From the NCBI GenBank assembly GCA_028284765.1, contig JANQRA010000002.1, positions 367,832 through 431,831 of the forward strand: a stretch of DNA of 64,000 bases, written 5' to 3'. Shown here one piece after another: positions 55,551 through 63,353 of this stretch. This stretch comes from Acidimicrobiia bacterium (GTDB taxonomy: Bacteria; Actinomycetota; Acidimicrobiia; Spongiisociales; ZC4RG35). Under the pieces are notes generated by a model, which saw only the letters and a list, made by a program, of their open reading frames with translations, made no database searches and was not told the DNA's origin. Position 1 is the first letter of the stretch, and each line of letters opens with the position of its first letter. A program made the translations under genes and the position numbers.

Positions 55551-56741
55551 TTACACCCCACGACCACTATCCAAAGGTTCTTGAACCCCTCGGGGAAATG
55601 GACCAAACAATCCAATGAGAACCAAGAGGACGGCAATCAGTGATCCCCATAGGAAGGTAGACGCCGTCCCGAACAGCCCGATCGATAGCCCGGCGAGCAA
55701 CGGGCCAACGGTCTGCCCGACTCGAGCCGATCCCACCCACGTCGCAATGATGACTGCCCTGTGCTCGTCTGGAGCGTCCGAGACGGTTAGGTCTTGCATC
55801 ATCGGAATGAAGAAACCCTCAGCCGATCCGTAGATCAGGACCGCGAACACGGCCACGAACAAGGTTGTGGTCAGCCCGAGGACTGCAAAGGCGACTAAGA
55901 GCGACAACGCCGAGAAGATCACAACCTGCCGGGCGCTGACCCTTGCACGGACCTTCCCCAAATTGAAGGAGGCGAGGGTTGCCGTGAACGCGGGCAGGGC
56001 AATGATGAGGCCGCGGGCGCCCGCTTCCATGCCAAAGACTTGTGCCAGGTGCACCGGAAGCACGGTGAGGAACAGGCCGAAAATCACAACGAAGATCAGG
56101 AAACCCGTGACGATCGATGTTCTGAGAATGGGCCGGCGGAGAGCGTCGAGCACGCCAGAAAACTGCGCCCGAACGCTCGGAGCATGGAGACGCCGACCGT
56201 CGTCAAGAAGGAGCCACGCGGCCCCCGCCGTGACCAGAGCAGCTGCATAGACGCCAAAGGTGACCCGCCAACCCGCCCACTGGGTGATCACGCCTGAAAG
56301 GAGTGGCACTGCTGCGAGACCGATCGTCAGGACGGCGGCATTGCGCCCAATGAGACGGGTCCGCTCAGCACCAGTCCAATAGTCCCCTATGAGAACGATG
56401 GCCAGATTCACGAGGCTCCCCGACCCGGCACCCTGAATCAGCCGAGCCAGGATGAGGATCTCGAAGGTCGGGGCAAATGCAGCCACCACTCCGAACAGGC
56501 CGAATATGGCTAGCGCAACCGTGAGAATCAGTCTTCGGCCATATCGATCGGCGAGAAATCCCCCTACGGGAGCCACCGCGATCCCGGCCACGGAACCAGC
56601 AGCCACAAGCACGCCTGCCATCTCGTCAGGTCGGTTGAAGTCGCCGAGAATGTCCGGTATCGCCGGCGTGAGCAGGGTGTTGTTGAGGATCCCCGTCATG
56701 GTCACCGTGAAGATGAATACGAGCGGGGGTCTTCGGGACAT
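55551..56741 (-). CDS. MFS transporter
   Basis: A 396-residue membrane protein with twelve predicted helices. The N-terminal half has TGILNNTLLTPAIPDILGD, the A-like motif GGFLADRYGRRLI between helices 2 and 3, and LARLIQGAGSGSLVNLAIV. The second half repeats the pattern with AEGFFIPMMQDLTVSDAP. It looks like an efflux-type drug:H+ antiporter, but the substrate is unknown. The ATG at 56739–56741 is chosen because TAGCCT lies 7 nt upstream; earlier ATGs in the longer ORF extend into the divergent gene. The next gene on the strand is the sigma fusion. Confidence 0.9.
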   Translation of the reverse strand: MSRRPPLVFIFTVTMTGILNNTLLTPAIPDILGDFNRPDEMAGVLVAAGSVAGIAVAPVGGFLADRYGRRLILTVALAIFGLFGVVAAFAPTFEILILARLIQGAGSGSLVNLAIVLIGDYWTGAERTRLIGRNAAVLTIGLAAVPLLSGVITQWAGWRVTFGVYAAALVTAGAAWLLLDDGRRLHAPSVRAQFSGVLDALRRPILRTSIVTGFLIFVVIFGLFLTVLPVHLAQVFGMEAGARGLIIALPAFTATLASFNLGKVRARVSARQVVIFSALSLLVAFAVLGLTTTLFVAVFAVLIYGSAEGFFIPMMQDLTVSDAPDEHRAVIIATWVGSARVGQTVGPLLAGLSIGLFGTASTFLWGSLIAVLLVLIGLFGPFPRGVQEPLDSGRGV

Positions 56742-56748
56742 CCGGGGC

Positions 56749-56754
56749 AGGCTA
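56749..56754 (-). promoter_or_regulatory. -10 element of the MFS gene
   Basis: TAGCCT on the minus strand lies 7 nt before the MFS ATG, the same spacing as before argG. It supports the shorter start. Confidence 0.4.
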
Positions 56755-56855
56755 GAGGTGGCTCCAAAGAATTCTTCGAATGGGGTGTAAGTCGACACCG
56801 ACCAACGCATCTCTCTTGTGTCCGGAAACACCGGGCACGCACAGAGGAGATGCAA

Positions 56856-57761
56856 ATGACCCGCTCAGAAACCACAACCGAGAACCGCAACTGGTTCAAA
56901 GTCGCAGCACTTGCTTTGCTGCCGACCCTCATTGCCGGACTTGTCTTCATACTGATGAATTCAGGCGAGGCCACCGAACTGGCAGTCGAGGAAACGACAA
57001 CAACTGTCGCCGAAGAGCCGACCACAACCGTTGAACAGAGTGACTGGCAGGAGCCGGAGTCGGTACCTGTTGATCTGCCTGACTACGAGCCCGAAGCTCT
57101 CGAGGAAAATGAAGAAGCCGAACCGATGGAAGAGGAAGAGGCCGAGGAGCCGGCACCTGCCCTCCCAACCCCTGCGGAACTTGCAGTTTCCGAGTCAGTA
57201 GGCGTTGACGCCGACGGCCATGGGGTCATTGAGATCTCCAACCTCGGCGAAAGCACACTTGAGATCTTCACGGTTGATGTGAACGGCAACCCGATCCAGA
57301 TGGGTGAAGGCGCCAGTGAGATGGCCGGCGGAACTACTCAGGAAGTCGAGTTCATCGTCGATACGTCCGAACTCCCCATCGGCGAGTGGGAGATGACCGT
57401 CTCCTTCTACACCAACGGCGGCGAAGGCCACGTCACGATCTCTGGCCACAAGTGGTTCGTGGTGCACCTGATTCCACCGAGCCTCGATATCTCTAGCGCG
57501 TACATCGTCCCACACCAGACCAACGCTCTGAACGTGACGATCGTCAACAACCAGAACTACAACGTGACCGTGGCACTGAGCACCGAGGACTCCCGGCTGA
57601 CCCTGCCCGAGCAGGTCGAGTTGCAGCCAGGTGAAAACCAGGTGTTCGTCGGAATCGCAGCCCTTGCAGTCCCCCACAACGTGATCGACGTCCTCGAGTT
57701 CGACGTGAACTGGGGTGAAACCACACTGGGAACGGTCACCATCACGAAGCACGGTTCCTGA
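56856..57761 (+). CDS. membrane-anchored acidic protein with external beta domains
   Basis: A 301-residue protein with a GGAG 6 nt before the ATG at 56856. An N-terminal membrane helix (WFKVAALALLPTLIAGLVFI) is followed by a Thr-rich linker, a Glu-rich stretch (about residues 75–100, EPMEEEEAEEPAPALPTP in part), and two Ig-like/fibronectin-like beta units (EISNLGESTLEIFTVDVNG, LNVTIVNNQNYNVTVALS). NxT-type sites occur, but bacterial glycosylation is only a possibility. I cannot assign a family. It ends 20 bp before a strong hairpin shared with the convergent gene. Confidence 0.75.
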   Translation: MTRSETTTENRNWFKVAALALLPTLIAGLVFILMNSGEATELAVEETTTTVAEEPTTTVEQSDWQEPESVPVDLPDYEPEALEENEEAEPMEEEEAEEPAPALPTPAELAVSESVGVDADGHGVIEISNLGESTLEIFTVDVNGNPIQMGEGASEMAGGTTQEVEFIVDTSELPIGEWEMTVSFYTNGGEGHVTISGHKWFVVHLIPPSLDISSAYIVPHQTNALNVTIVNNQNYNVTVALSTEDSRLTLPEQVELQPGENQVFVGIAALAVPHNVIDVLEFDVNWGETTLGTVTITKHGS

Positions 57762-57780
57762 CCAACCGAACGCCTATTTC

Positions 57781-57827
57781 ACTGAAGTGCATTGACCGTT
57801 GCTTGGCAACGGTCAATGCACTTCAGT
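57781..57827. terminator. bidirectional hairpin with a perfect 22-bp stem
   Basis: The left arm is 57781–57802 and the right arm 57806–57827, its exact reverse complement (arm ends ACTGAAGTGC/GCACTTCAGT), with a 3-nt TTG loop. It lies between the convergent genes ending at 57761 and 57823 and includes the stop codon of the minus-strand gene. There is no U tract on either side, so termination may need Rho or the stem alone. Confidence 0.75.
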
Positions 57828-58692
57828 CGCGAACCGGGGTTCTTGACGATCCGATATCAGGGTCCAGGACGGAATACACAACGGATGGAAAGGCTTGGGC
57901 GATAGTCCAACGGTGGCCTTCGGGATCCTCCAATTCGAAGGCGCGATATCCGTGATGAAAGATCGGTCCAACGGGCCCGAGATTCGCCGCCGAGATGCGC
58001 TCATGCTGGGCGTCGACGTCGTCGACAAAGATCCAAGGCATGTGGGTCGGCGACTGCGGGCCGGGGCTGCCTTCTTCACGTTGGAGGACTACGAGCATCC
58101 CGTCGCCTACCCGGAATTCGATCCAGGGCTCGCCCGCGTCCTCACCGGGTAGAGGCAGTGTCGGATCAGTGCCGAGGACTTGGCTGATCCAGCGTGCGCC
58201 TGCCACGGGTTTGTCGTAATACACGGTCAAGCCAAGTCGGCCGAGCATCGGCTGCCCCTGGACGACCCGTTCACGCCGAAGAAACCAGGCTTCGAACCAG
58301 GTCGGGGCCACTCTGACCCAAGCTGACCCGCCTTCGTCGCGGCCTCCTTCCGGCACACGAGCTTCGACAACCACTTTGGTGCCACCAGGCGCCGCCAGGA
58401 AACGAACAGTGGTTTCGACATCGTCGATGGAGCTTTGCCAGACGAGGAGGTCACCCGGCTCCCAGATCGTGATTCGGCCAAGCTCCAAGCCCTCGCCTGT
58501 TTCGTCGTAGACCTCGATGAGGCGGCCGCCAACTCCAGACTCACAACGCATCTCGATTGCCCGCGTCGAGTCCCAGAAGTTGATTGGGCCGGGCAGCCAC
58601 CACTCGCCCATTTCTTCGGTGAACGCTTGGAAAGCACTCACTGGATCGACGGAGACATCGACCTCGGCTGTGATCGATGGTTTGCTCATCAT
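57823..58692 (-). CDS. SRPBCC (AHSA1-like) – VOC/glyoxalase fusion protein
   Basis: A 289-residue two-domain protein. Residues about 5–150 form an AHSA1-type SRPBCC domain (VDVSVDPVSAFQAFTEEMGEWW, then GGRLIEVYDETGEGLELG and LLVWQSSIDDVETTVRFLA, each in part). Residues about 165–285 form a VOC/glyoxalase-like domain (VYYDKPVAGARWISQVLGTD, ending FHHGYRAFELEDPEGHRWTIAQA). The ATG at 58690–58692 follows AAGGAGGAG. It overlaps the ArsR stop by 4 nt. ArsR-AHSA1 pairs are common, but the fused VOC domain is a less usual addition. The ligand is unknown. Its 3' end contains part of the terminator hairpin. Confidence 0.85.
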   Translation of the reverse strand: MMSKPSITAEVDVSVDPVSAFQAFTEEMGEWWLPGPINFWDSTRAIEMRCESGVGGRLIEVYDETGEGLELGRITIWEPGDLLVWQSSIDDVETTVRFLAAPGGTKVVVEARVPEGGRDEGGSAWVRVAPTWFEAWFLRRERVVQGQPMLGRLGLTVYYDKPVAGARWISQVLGTDPTLPLPGEDAGEPWIEFRVGDGMLVVLQREEGSPGPQSPTHMPWIFVDDVDAQHERISAANLGPVGPIFHHGYRAFELEDPEGHRWTIAQAFPSVVYSVLDPDIGSSRTPVRD

Positions 58693-59039
58693 GTCTCCTC
58701 CTTGGCCTCGACGTGCCGTTTGAACCCCTCGAGCCGGTCTTCCCACTGGAGCTGGAGCTGATCGAGCCAACCGCGCAATGGCATCAACGATTCGGGCTGG
58801 AGGCGAAACTCTCGGACCCGAGCGTCTTCGGCGAGTCGCTGATCGTCGACGACTCCAGCCTCGAGAAGGGTTCGGAGATGTCTGCTCATCGCTGATGGGC
58901 TGACGCCGGACGCTTCCGCTAGATCACCAGCGCGACGAGGGCCATCGCCCAATATCGCTATCACCTCTCGCCTGGTCGGATCAGCCAGCACGTTGAACAG
59001 CACTCTCAAATCCTCGGGTGCGTCCATTATTGTCGCCAT
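58689..59039 (-). CDS. ArsR-family transcriptional regulator
   Basis: A 116-residue winged-helix repressor: VLFNVLADPTRREVIAIL, the recognition helix region AEASGVSPSAMSRHLRTLLEAG and wing VVDDQRLAEDARVREFRL. The ELCV-type metal-binding Cys motif is absent, so this is the metal-independent subtype that usually regulates an adjacent SRPBCC gene. It overlaps that gene by 4 nt. A TATTG–N11–CAATA inverted repeat sits over its start codon and is the likely operator. The next minus-strand gene upstream (tetR) ends at 59160. Confidence 0.9.
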   Translation of the reverse strand: MATIMDAPEDLRVLFNVLADPTRREVIAILGDGPRRAGDLAEASGVSPSAMSRHLRTLLEAGVVDDQRLAEDARVREFRLQPESLMPLRGWLDQLQLQWEDRLEGFKRHVEAKEET

Positions 59040-59048
59040 ATCGCAATA
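59028..59048. promoter_or_regulatory. candidate ArsR operator
   Basis: An inverted repeat TATTG–N11–CAATA covers the arsR start codon, and ATATCGCAATATT is A/T-rich within a GC-rich genome. It suggests autoregulation. The hexamer before the ATG (TAAATA, minus strand) would be the -10. No gene lies in the 120 bp between arsR and tetR. Confidence 0.4.
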
Positions 59049-59159
59049 TTTAACGATCAGCGCAACTAAATGTCAAGGGCTAGGTCGCCATGTGCTTGAG
59101 TTCTCAGGGCCCGATTGTGTTGAACTCCGCGAATACTGGGTGCTGAGAGACTTCGCTCC

Positions 59160-59735
59160 TTAGGACAACGCCGAGGCAGCAAACATCGACAACTCGTCAA
59201 CGAGAGCATCGCGGTCGAGCGGGCCGTCAGGCCGATACCAGCGTTCCAACGCGTTCAACACCGACAGCACGAATATCGAAGACGTCTTCGGATCGATGTC
59301 TTCGCGGAAGTATCCCTCGCTCACGCCCTGTGCAATGACCGTGCGGAATGCACCCTCATATGCGTCGCGAGCCGCAACAACACGGGACCTGTGCTCGTGA
59401 TCGAGCATCCGAGCTTCGTTGAGGAACGTTCGGGCAACATCGATGTTGTCGATCACGACGTCAACGTGTCCCGAGATCAGTGCCCGAAACCGATCACCCG
59501 GGGTCCCCTCCACAGCGAGAGCGTTCTGTGCCGAAGCCTCGAACAGGCGTGCGCCCTCCTCGACTACATCGACTAAGAGATCTTGCTTGGAGGAAACGTG
59601 GGCGTACAGGGACGAGCCGAGGAGGCCCAGTTCACTTCCGAGGTCCCTCATCGAGGTCCCGTGGTAGCCACGTTCGGCGAACAGCCGACCGGCTGCCTGG
59701 ACGACGTCGTCTCTGGTGTTCCGGGTCGTGACCAT
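59160..59735 (-). CDS. TetR-family regulator of the paa operon (PaaR-like)
   Basis: A 191-residue TetR-type repressor. The N-terminal HTH has TRDDVVQAAGRLFAERGYHGTSMRDLGSEL and SSLYAHVSSKQDLLVDVV (each in part), and the helical ligand domain follows. It is the last gene of the paa operon; its ATG overlaps the paaE stop by one nucleotide. By position it is probably the repressor of the operon, acting at the perfect 20-bp palindrome before paaA, with phenylacetyl-CoA as the likely inducer, as known for PaaR of other actinobacteria. The sequence alone does not prove this. Confidence 0.88.
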   Translation of the reverse strand: MVTTRNTRDDVVQAAGRLFAERGYHGTSMRDLGSELGLLGSSLYAHVSSKQDLLVDVVEEGARLFEASAQNALAVEGTPGDRFRALISGHVDVVIDNIDVARTFLNEARMLDHEHRSRVVAARDAYEGAFRTVIAQGVSEGYFREDIDPKTSSIFVLSVLNALERWYRPDGPLDRDALVDELSMFAASALS

Positions 59736-60808
59736 CAGCGGTGGTCGTAGCGGACTACGACCTTTTCCGACACGGGATGCGCCTGACACGTGAGGACAAA
59801 TCCAGCCTCCACCTCGGAGTCGACCAGTGCATAGTTCTTGGTCATCTCGACTTCGCCTTCCTCGATCCGACCTTTACAGGTGGCACACATTCCGCCCTTG
59901 CATGAGAACGGAAGCTCCGTCCGGACCCGGAGCGCTGCGTCGAGAATGGATGTCTCCGGTGTCATTCGCGTGTCTACGGCCCGACCGTCGAGGATCACCG
60001 TCAAGTCCACGCTTCCCTCGCCAGGTGGCGGTTCGGGTGGAAGCATCGACTCGTCCACAGGACCTGCGAAGAACAACTCGTCATGGATCCTGTCTTCGGT
60101 AACGCCCAGCGCACCAAGGGTTTCCCGTGCGGTCATCACCATGTCATACGGCCCACACAGATACCAGCCATCGACCGGCCGAGTTCCTAGAAGATGATTG
60201 TGGATCGTTCGGATCTTCTCAGCGTCGATGCGCCCGGAGAGCAATGGGACATCCGAGCCCTCGCGACTCAAGATATGGAACATCTGAAAACGCGGGTGAT
60301 ACCGATCTTTCAGACCTTCCAGTTCGTCGAGAAACATCACTGAATTCGCGGTCCGATTCCCGTAGATCAACGTCCATGAGGCCTCGGGTTCGAGTTCGAG
60401 CGACGAAGCAATAAGTGACAGTGCAGGAGTGATTCCTGACCCGGCAACAATTGCCACTGCTTTGCGTTGTGACTGGGGGTCGATGTCGATGGTGAATTCA
60501 CCGACCGGCGGCATCACATCGAGAGTGTCACCTGCCGTGAGTTGGCTGGTGGCGTAGGTGCTGAAGGCACCTCCCGGGAGTCTCTTGATTCCAACGCGTA
60601 GCTTGCCCGACTTCGAAGATGCACAAATCGAATACGAGCGCCTGATGTCTTCGCCCTCAATCGTCTGCCTGACCGTCACATGCTGACCTGGGATGTAGGA
60701 GAAGGTCTCGCGGAGGTCGGCGGGGACGTCCAACGTGACTGCAACCGAATCGTCGGTGAGCGGGCTGACCTCTGTAACTCTGAGTGGGTGGAATTCGAGT
60801 TCAGCCAT
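59735..60808 (-). CDS. paaE: phenylacetyl-CoA epoxidase reductase subunit PaaE
   Basis: Flavin/iron–sulfur reductase that passes electrons from NADPH to the PaaAC oxygenase. The 357-residue product has the FAD domain (FSYIPGQHVTVRQTIEGEDI, RRSYSICASSKSGKLRVGIKR), the NAD(P) domain (AIVAGSGITPALSLIAS, GWYLCGPYDMV) and a C-terminal plant-type 2Fe-2S ferredoxin with CKGGMCATC and a fourth Cys in FVLTCQAHP. The ATG at 60806–60808 overlaps the paaD stop by one nucleotide; the longer ORF is rejected. All cofactor sites look intact. Confidence 0.95.
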   Translation of the reverse strand: MAELEFHPLRVTEVSPLTDDSVAVTLDVPADLRETFSYIPGQHVTVRQTIEGEDIRRSYSICASSKSGKLRVGIKRLPGGAFSTYATSQLTAGDTLDVMPPVGEFTIDIDPQSQRKAVAIVAGSGITPALSLIASSLELEPEASWTLIYGNRTANSVMFLDELEGLKDRYHPRFQMFHILSREGSDVPLLSGRIDAEKIRTIHNHLLGTRPVDGWYLCGPYDMVMTARETLGALGVTEDRIHDELFFAGPVDESMLPPEPPPGEGSVDLTVILDGRAVDTRMTPETSILDAALRVRTELPFSCKGGMCATCKGRIEEGEVEMTKNYALVDSEVEAGFVLTCQAHPVSEKVVVRYDHR

Positions 60809-61257
60809 CAGTACTGCTTGAAGTGGTCGAAAGGCTCGCCACATGACGAGCACACCATCAGGGCTTTACATGCAGTCGAACCAAACCGTGCGACGAGCCT
60901 CGGATGGTCGGCCTGACAACGAGGACAAACGACTTCATCCGTTGGTGGCGCGATGCCGAACTCTGCGAGCTTGCGACGAGCTTCTTCACCCATCCAGTCC
61001 GTGGTCCAGGCCGGTGACTGCTGGACGATGATCTCAAAGTCACTGAACCCGGCCCTCCGCAGGGCCGCCGCAATGTCGGCTTCTATCTGACGCATGGCCG
61101 GGCATCCGGAGTAGGTGGGAGTGATGGTCACGGTCACTCCATCTTGGGTCTCGGCAACATCCCGGAGAATCCCAAGGTCCTCAATGGTCAGCACCGGGAT
61201 CTCCGGATCCACGACTGAAGCTACGACTGCGCGGACGTCGGTAGCGACACTCACCAT
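60808..61257 (-). CDS. paaD: PaaD, phenylacetyl-CoA epoxidase assembly factor
   Basis: A MIP18-like (DUF59) protein thought to assist Fe–S cluster or metal assembly of the epoxidase. The 149 residues have the N-terminal VVASVVDPEIPVLTIEDLGI and the Cys-containing TYSGCPAMRQIE. At the C-terminus is a zinc-ribbon-like CPRCQ and CSSCG set, as usual for PaaD. The ATG at 61257 (7-nt overlap with paaC) or the GTG at 61254 (4-nt overlap, GTGA) may be the start. The longer ORF to 61287 is in the paaC frame shadow. Confidence 0.93.
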   Translation of the reverse strand: MVSVATDVRAVVASVVDPEIPVLTIEDLGILRDVAETQDGVTVTITPTYSGCPAMRQIEADIAAALRRAGFSDFEIIVQQSPAWTTDWMGEEARRKLAEFGIAPPTDEVVCPRCQADHPRLVARFGSTACKALMVCSSCGEPFDHFKQY

Positions 61258-61988
61258 TCCAGCCCCGGGTATGCCCGATCCATCCATTGCATCTCCGCGA
61301 GCAGAAAGCCCAGATGCTCGGTGTGGTAGCCGTCTCTTCCTCCAACTCGCTGATACGGATCGTCGGGAATCGCCAGACCTGCCGTCTCAAAGACCGAGGA
61401 CACCCTGGCGAGCCATTCATCAGACGCAATCTCAGCCGTGAACCGCCACAGAGCATCTACAGCAGCTTGAGCGCGCCGGTGTGATTCTTCGGTGCCGTCG
61501 CCCAGCCGAATCAACCAACTGGAAGAGAATTCGAAGTGATAGGCGGCCTCTTTGACCGCCCTGCCTGCGATACCCGCACCTGTGTTGTCGTCGCCGTCGG
61601 CCAGACCGGACCAGAGGATCTGGGAGTAGACATCAAAGAAGAACTGCCGGACGATCGTGTGCGCAAAGTCGCCATTGGGCTGTTCGACAAGGAGAACATT
61701 GCGGAACTCACGCTCGGTGCGACGCATGGCAAAGTCGTCTTCGGTGCGGCCTTCGCCCTCGACCTCACCTGCGTATGTGTAGAGCGCACGGGCCACACCG
61801 AGATGATCGAGAGCGATGTTCCCGAGGGCGATGTCGATCTCGAGCTCCGGTGCGTTGGAGATCCACTCGCCGAGTCGTTGAGCGAGAACGAGGTTGTCGT
61901 CGCCATAGGAGACCAGCTCTGCGATCTCCGGAGACAGCGCTTTCGCTGCCATGCCCTGGGGACCACTGGCAATCACCTGCTCGCTCAC
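61251..61988 (-). CDS. paaC: phenylacetyl-CoA epoxidase structural subunit PaaC
   Basis: A ferritin-like helical protein that pairs with PaaA and lacks its own iron site. The 245 residues include SYGDDNLVLAQRLGEWISNAPELEIDIALGNIALDHLG (in part) and RAVKEAAYHFEFSSSWLIRLGDGTEESHRRAQ. The family signature WLIRLGDGTEESH is clear. The GTG start overlaps the paaB stop as GTGA. It is third in the operon paaABCDE. Confidence 0.95.
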   Translation of the reverse strand: MSEQVIASGPQGMAAKALSPEIAELVSYGDDNLVLAQRLGEWISNAPELEIDIALGNIALDHLGVARALYTYAGEVEGEGRTEDDFAMRRTEREFRNVLLVEQPNGDFAHTIVRQFFFDVYSQILWSGLADGDDNTGAGIAGRAVKEAAYHFEFSSSWLIRLGDGTEESHRRAQAAVDALWRFTAEIASDEWLARVSSVFETAGLAIPDDPYQRVGGRDGYHTEHLGFLLAEMQWMDRAYPGLEW

Positions 61989-62329
61989 ATCTGCCCCACT
62001 TCTTCAGGAATCTCGTAGGTGGTTGCCAAGCGATAGACCTTCTCGTTGGCGTCGACATACTCGGCGGCTGCCTCGGGTTCGAAGGCCGAGACCTCGCTGC
62101 TGGGAACGACCCAGACGCTCACGCCTTCTCCCCTTCGCGTGTATACGTCACGCGCATTCTGCAAGGCGGTTCTTGCGTCGGGGGCGTGCAGAGACCCGAT
62201 GTGAACGTGTGAGATCCCACGACGAGCCCTCACGAAGACCTCCCACATCGGCCAGCCCTCTGACGAACCTTCCACCCGTTCTTCCAGCTCAGCTTTCTCT
62301 CCGGGTGCCACCGGAACGTCGTATGTCAC
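61985..62329 (-). CDS. paaB: phenylacetyl-CoA epoxidase subunit PaaB
   Basis: Small bridging subunit of the epoxidase complex. The 114-residue product contains [52 protein letters not shown] (key parts [17 protein letters not shown]-like and YTRRGEG), the PaaB signature. The GTG at 62327–62329 overlaps the paaA stop (GTGA). The longer ORF to 62398 lies inside paaA and is rejected. The N-terminal stretch before WPMWEVF is longer than in Proteobacteria. Confidence 0.93.
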   Translation of the reverse strand: MTYDVPVAPGEKAELEERVEGSSEGWPMWEVFVRARRGISHVHIGSLHAPDARTALQNARDVYTRRGEGVSVWVVPSSEVSAFEPEAAAEYVDANEKVYRLATTYEIPEEVGQM

Positions 62330-63303
62330 GCTGCCCTCCTCTGCTGCTTTGCGGCGTGTGCGCTGGCTGCCTCCCGCACCCACGTGCCTTCGTCCCACGC
62401 CCGCTTCTTGTGCTCAACGCGGTCTCGGTTCATCGGACCACTGCCCCTGACGACCCTCCAAAACTCTTCCCAATCGATCGGACCGAAGTCGTAGTGACCG
62501 CGTTCCTCGTTCCACTTGAGATCTGGGTCGGGGATCCTCAAACCGAGATAGTCGGCCTGAGGCACGGTCATGTCGACGAACTGTTGGCGCAGATCGTCAT
62601 TCGTGACTCGCTTGATCTTCCAGGCCATCGACTGCTCGGTATGGGGCGAGTCCGAGTCGTTTGGGCCGAACATCATCAGCGACGGCCACCACCAGCGATC
62701 GATTGCATCCTGCGCCATTGCCTTCTGCTCTTCGGAGCCCTGGCAAAGTCTGATCAGAAGCTCATATCCCTGTCGCTGGTGGAACGACTCTTCCTTGCAT
62801 ATACGGACCATGGCCCGCGAGTAGGGGCCGTAAGAGCAACGGGTCAACATAACCTGGTTGGTGATGGCTGCCCCATCAACGAGCCAACCGATGGTACCCA
62901 TATCAGCCCAGCTGAGGGTGGGGTAGTTGAAGATCGACGAGTACTTGTGCTTGCCCTGATGGAGAAGCTCCTGAAGGTCATTGCGTTTGACTCCGAGAGT
63001 CTCCGCAGCCGAATAGAGGTAGAGGCCGTGTCCGGCTTCGTCCTGAACCTTGGCCATGAGGATGGCCTTTCGATGAAGGCTCGGAGCCCTTGTGATCCAA
63101 TTGCCCTCCGGCTGCATTCCGATGACCTCGGAATGCGCATGTTGGGCTATCTGACGGATGAGAGTCTTGCGATAACCCTCTGGCATCCAATCTGACGGTT
63201 CGATCTTCGATTCTGAGTCGATGATCTCCTGAAAACGCGCGGGCGGCGCCATTTGGTCCCTTCCGTGTCGATCGTTGGAGGAATTTCGATTTGTGTCTGA
63301 CAC
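62326..63303 (-). CDS. paaA: phenylacetyl-CoA epoxidase catalytic subunit PaaA
   Basis: Diiron oxygenase that epoxidises phenylacetyl-CoA. The 325-residue product has [40 protein letters not shown] and the iron ligands in [18 protein letters not shown] and [16 protein letters not shown]. The start is a GTG at 63303, 7 nt behind TACGGT. An ATG at 63252 with GGAAGGGA upstream begins MAPPARFQE, which aligns with the shorter proteobacterial N-terminus and is a strong alternative. It heads the operon paaABCDE–tetR, directly after a perfect palindrome. Confidence 0.95.
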   Translation of the reverse strand: MSDTNRNSSNDRHGRDQMAPPARFQEIIDSESKIEPSDWMPEGYRKTLIRQIAQHAHSEVIGMQPEGNWITRAPSLHRKAILMAKVQDEAGHGLYLYSAAETLGVKRNDLQELLHQGKHKYSSIFNYPTLSWADMGTIGWLVDGAAITNQVMLTRCSYGPYSRAMVRICKEESFHQRQGYELLIRLCQGSEEQKAMAQDAIDRWWWPSLMMFGPNDSDSPHTEQSMAWKIKRVTNDDLRQQFVDMTVPQADYLGLRIPDPDLKWNEERGHYDFGPIDWEEFWRVVRGSGPMNRDRVEHKKRAWDEGTWVREAASAHAAKQQRRAA

Positions 63304-63310
63304 GGAAGGA

Positions 63311-63336
63311 ACCGTAACAAACGAACGTTCGTTTGT
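63311..63336 (-). promoter_or_regulatory. paa promoter and operator
   Basis: ACAAACGAACGTTCGTTTGT (63317–63336) is a perfect 20-bp palindrome of the kind bound by TetR dimers. It abuts TACGGT (63311–63316, minus strand), the likely -10 of paaA, so a bound repressor would cover the -10/-35 spacer. The tetR gene at the end of the operon is the obvious partner. Confidence 0.75.
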
Positions 63337-63353
63337 CTATGGCGTTTGCGCTC

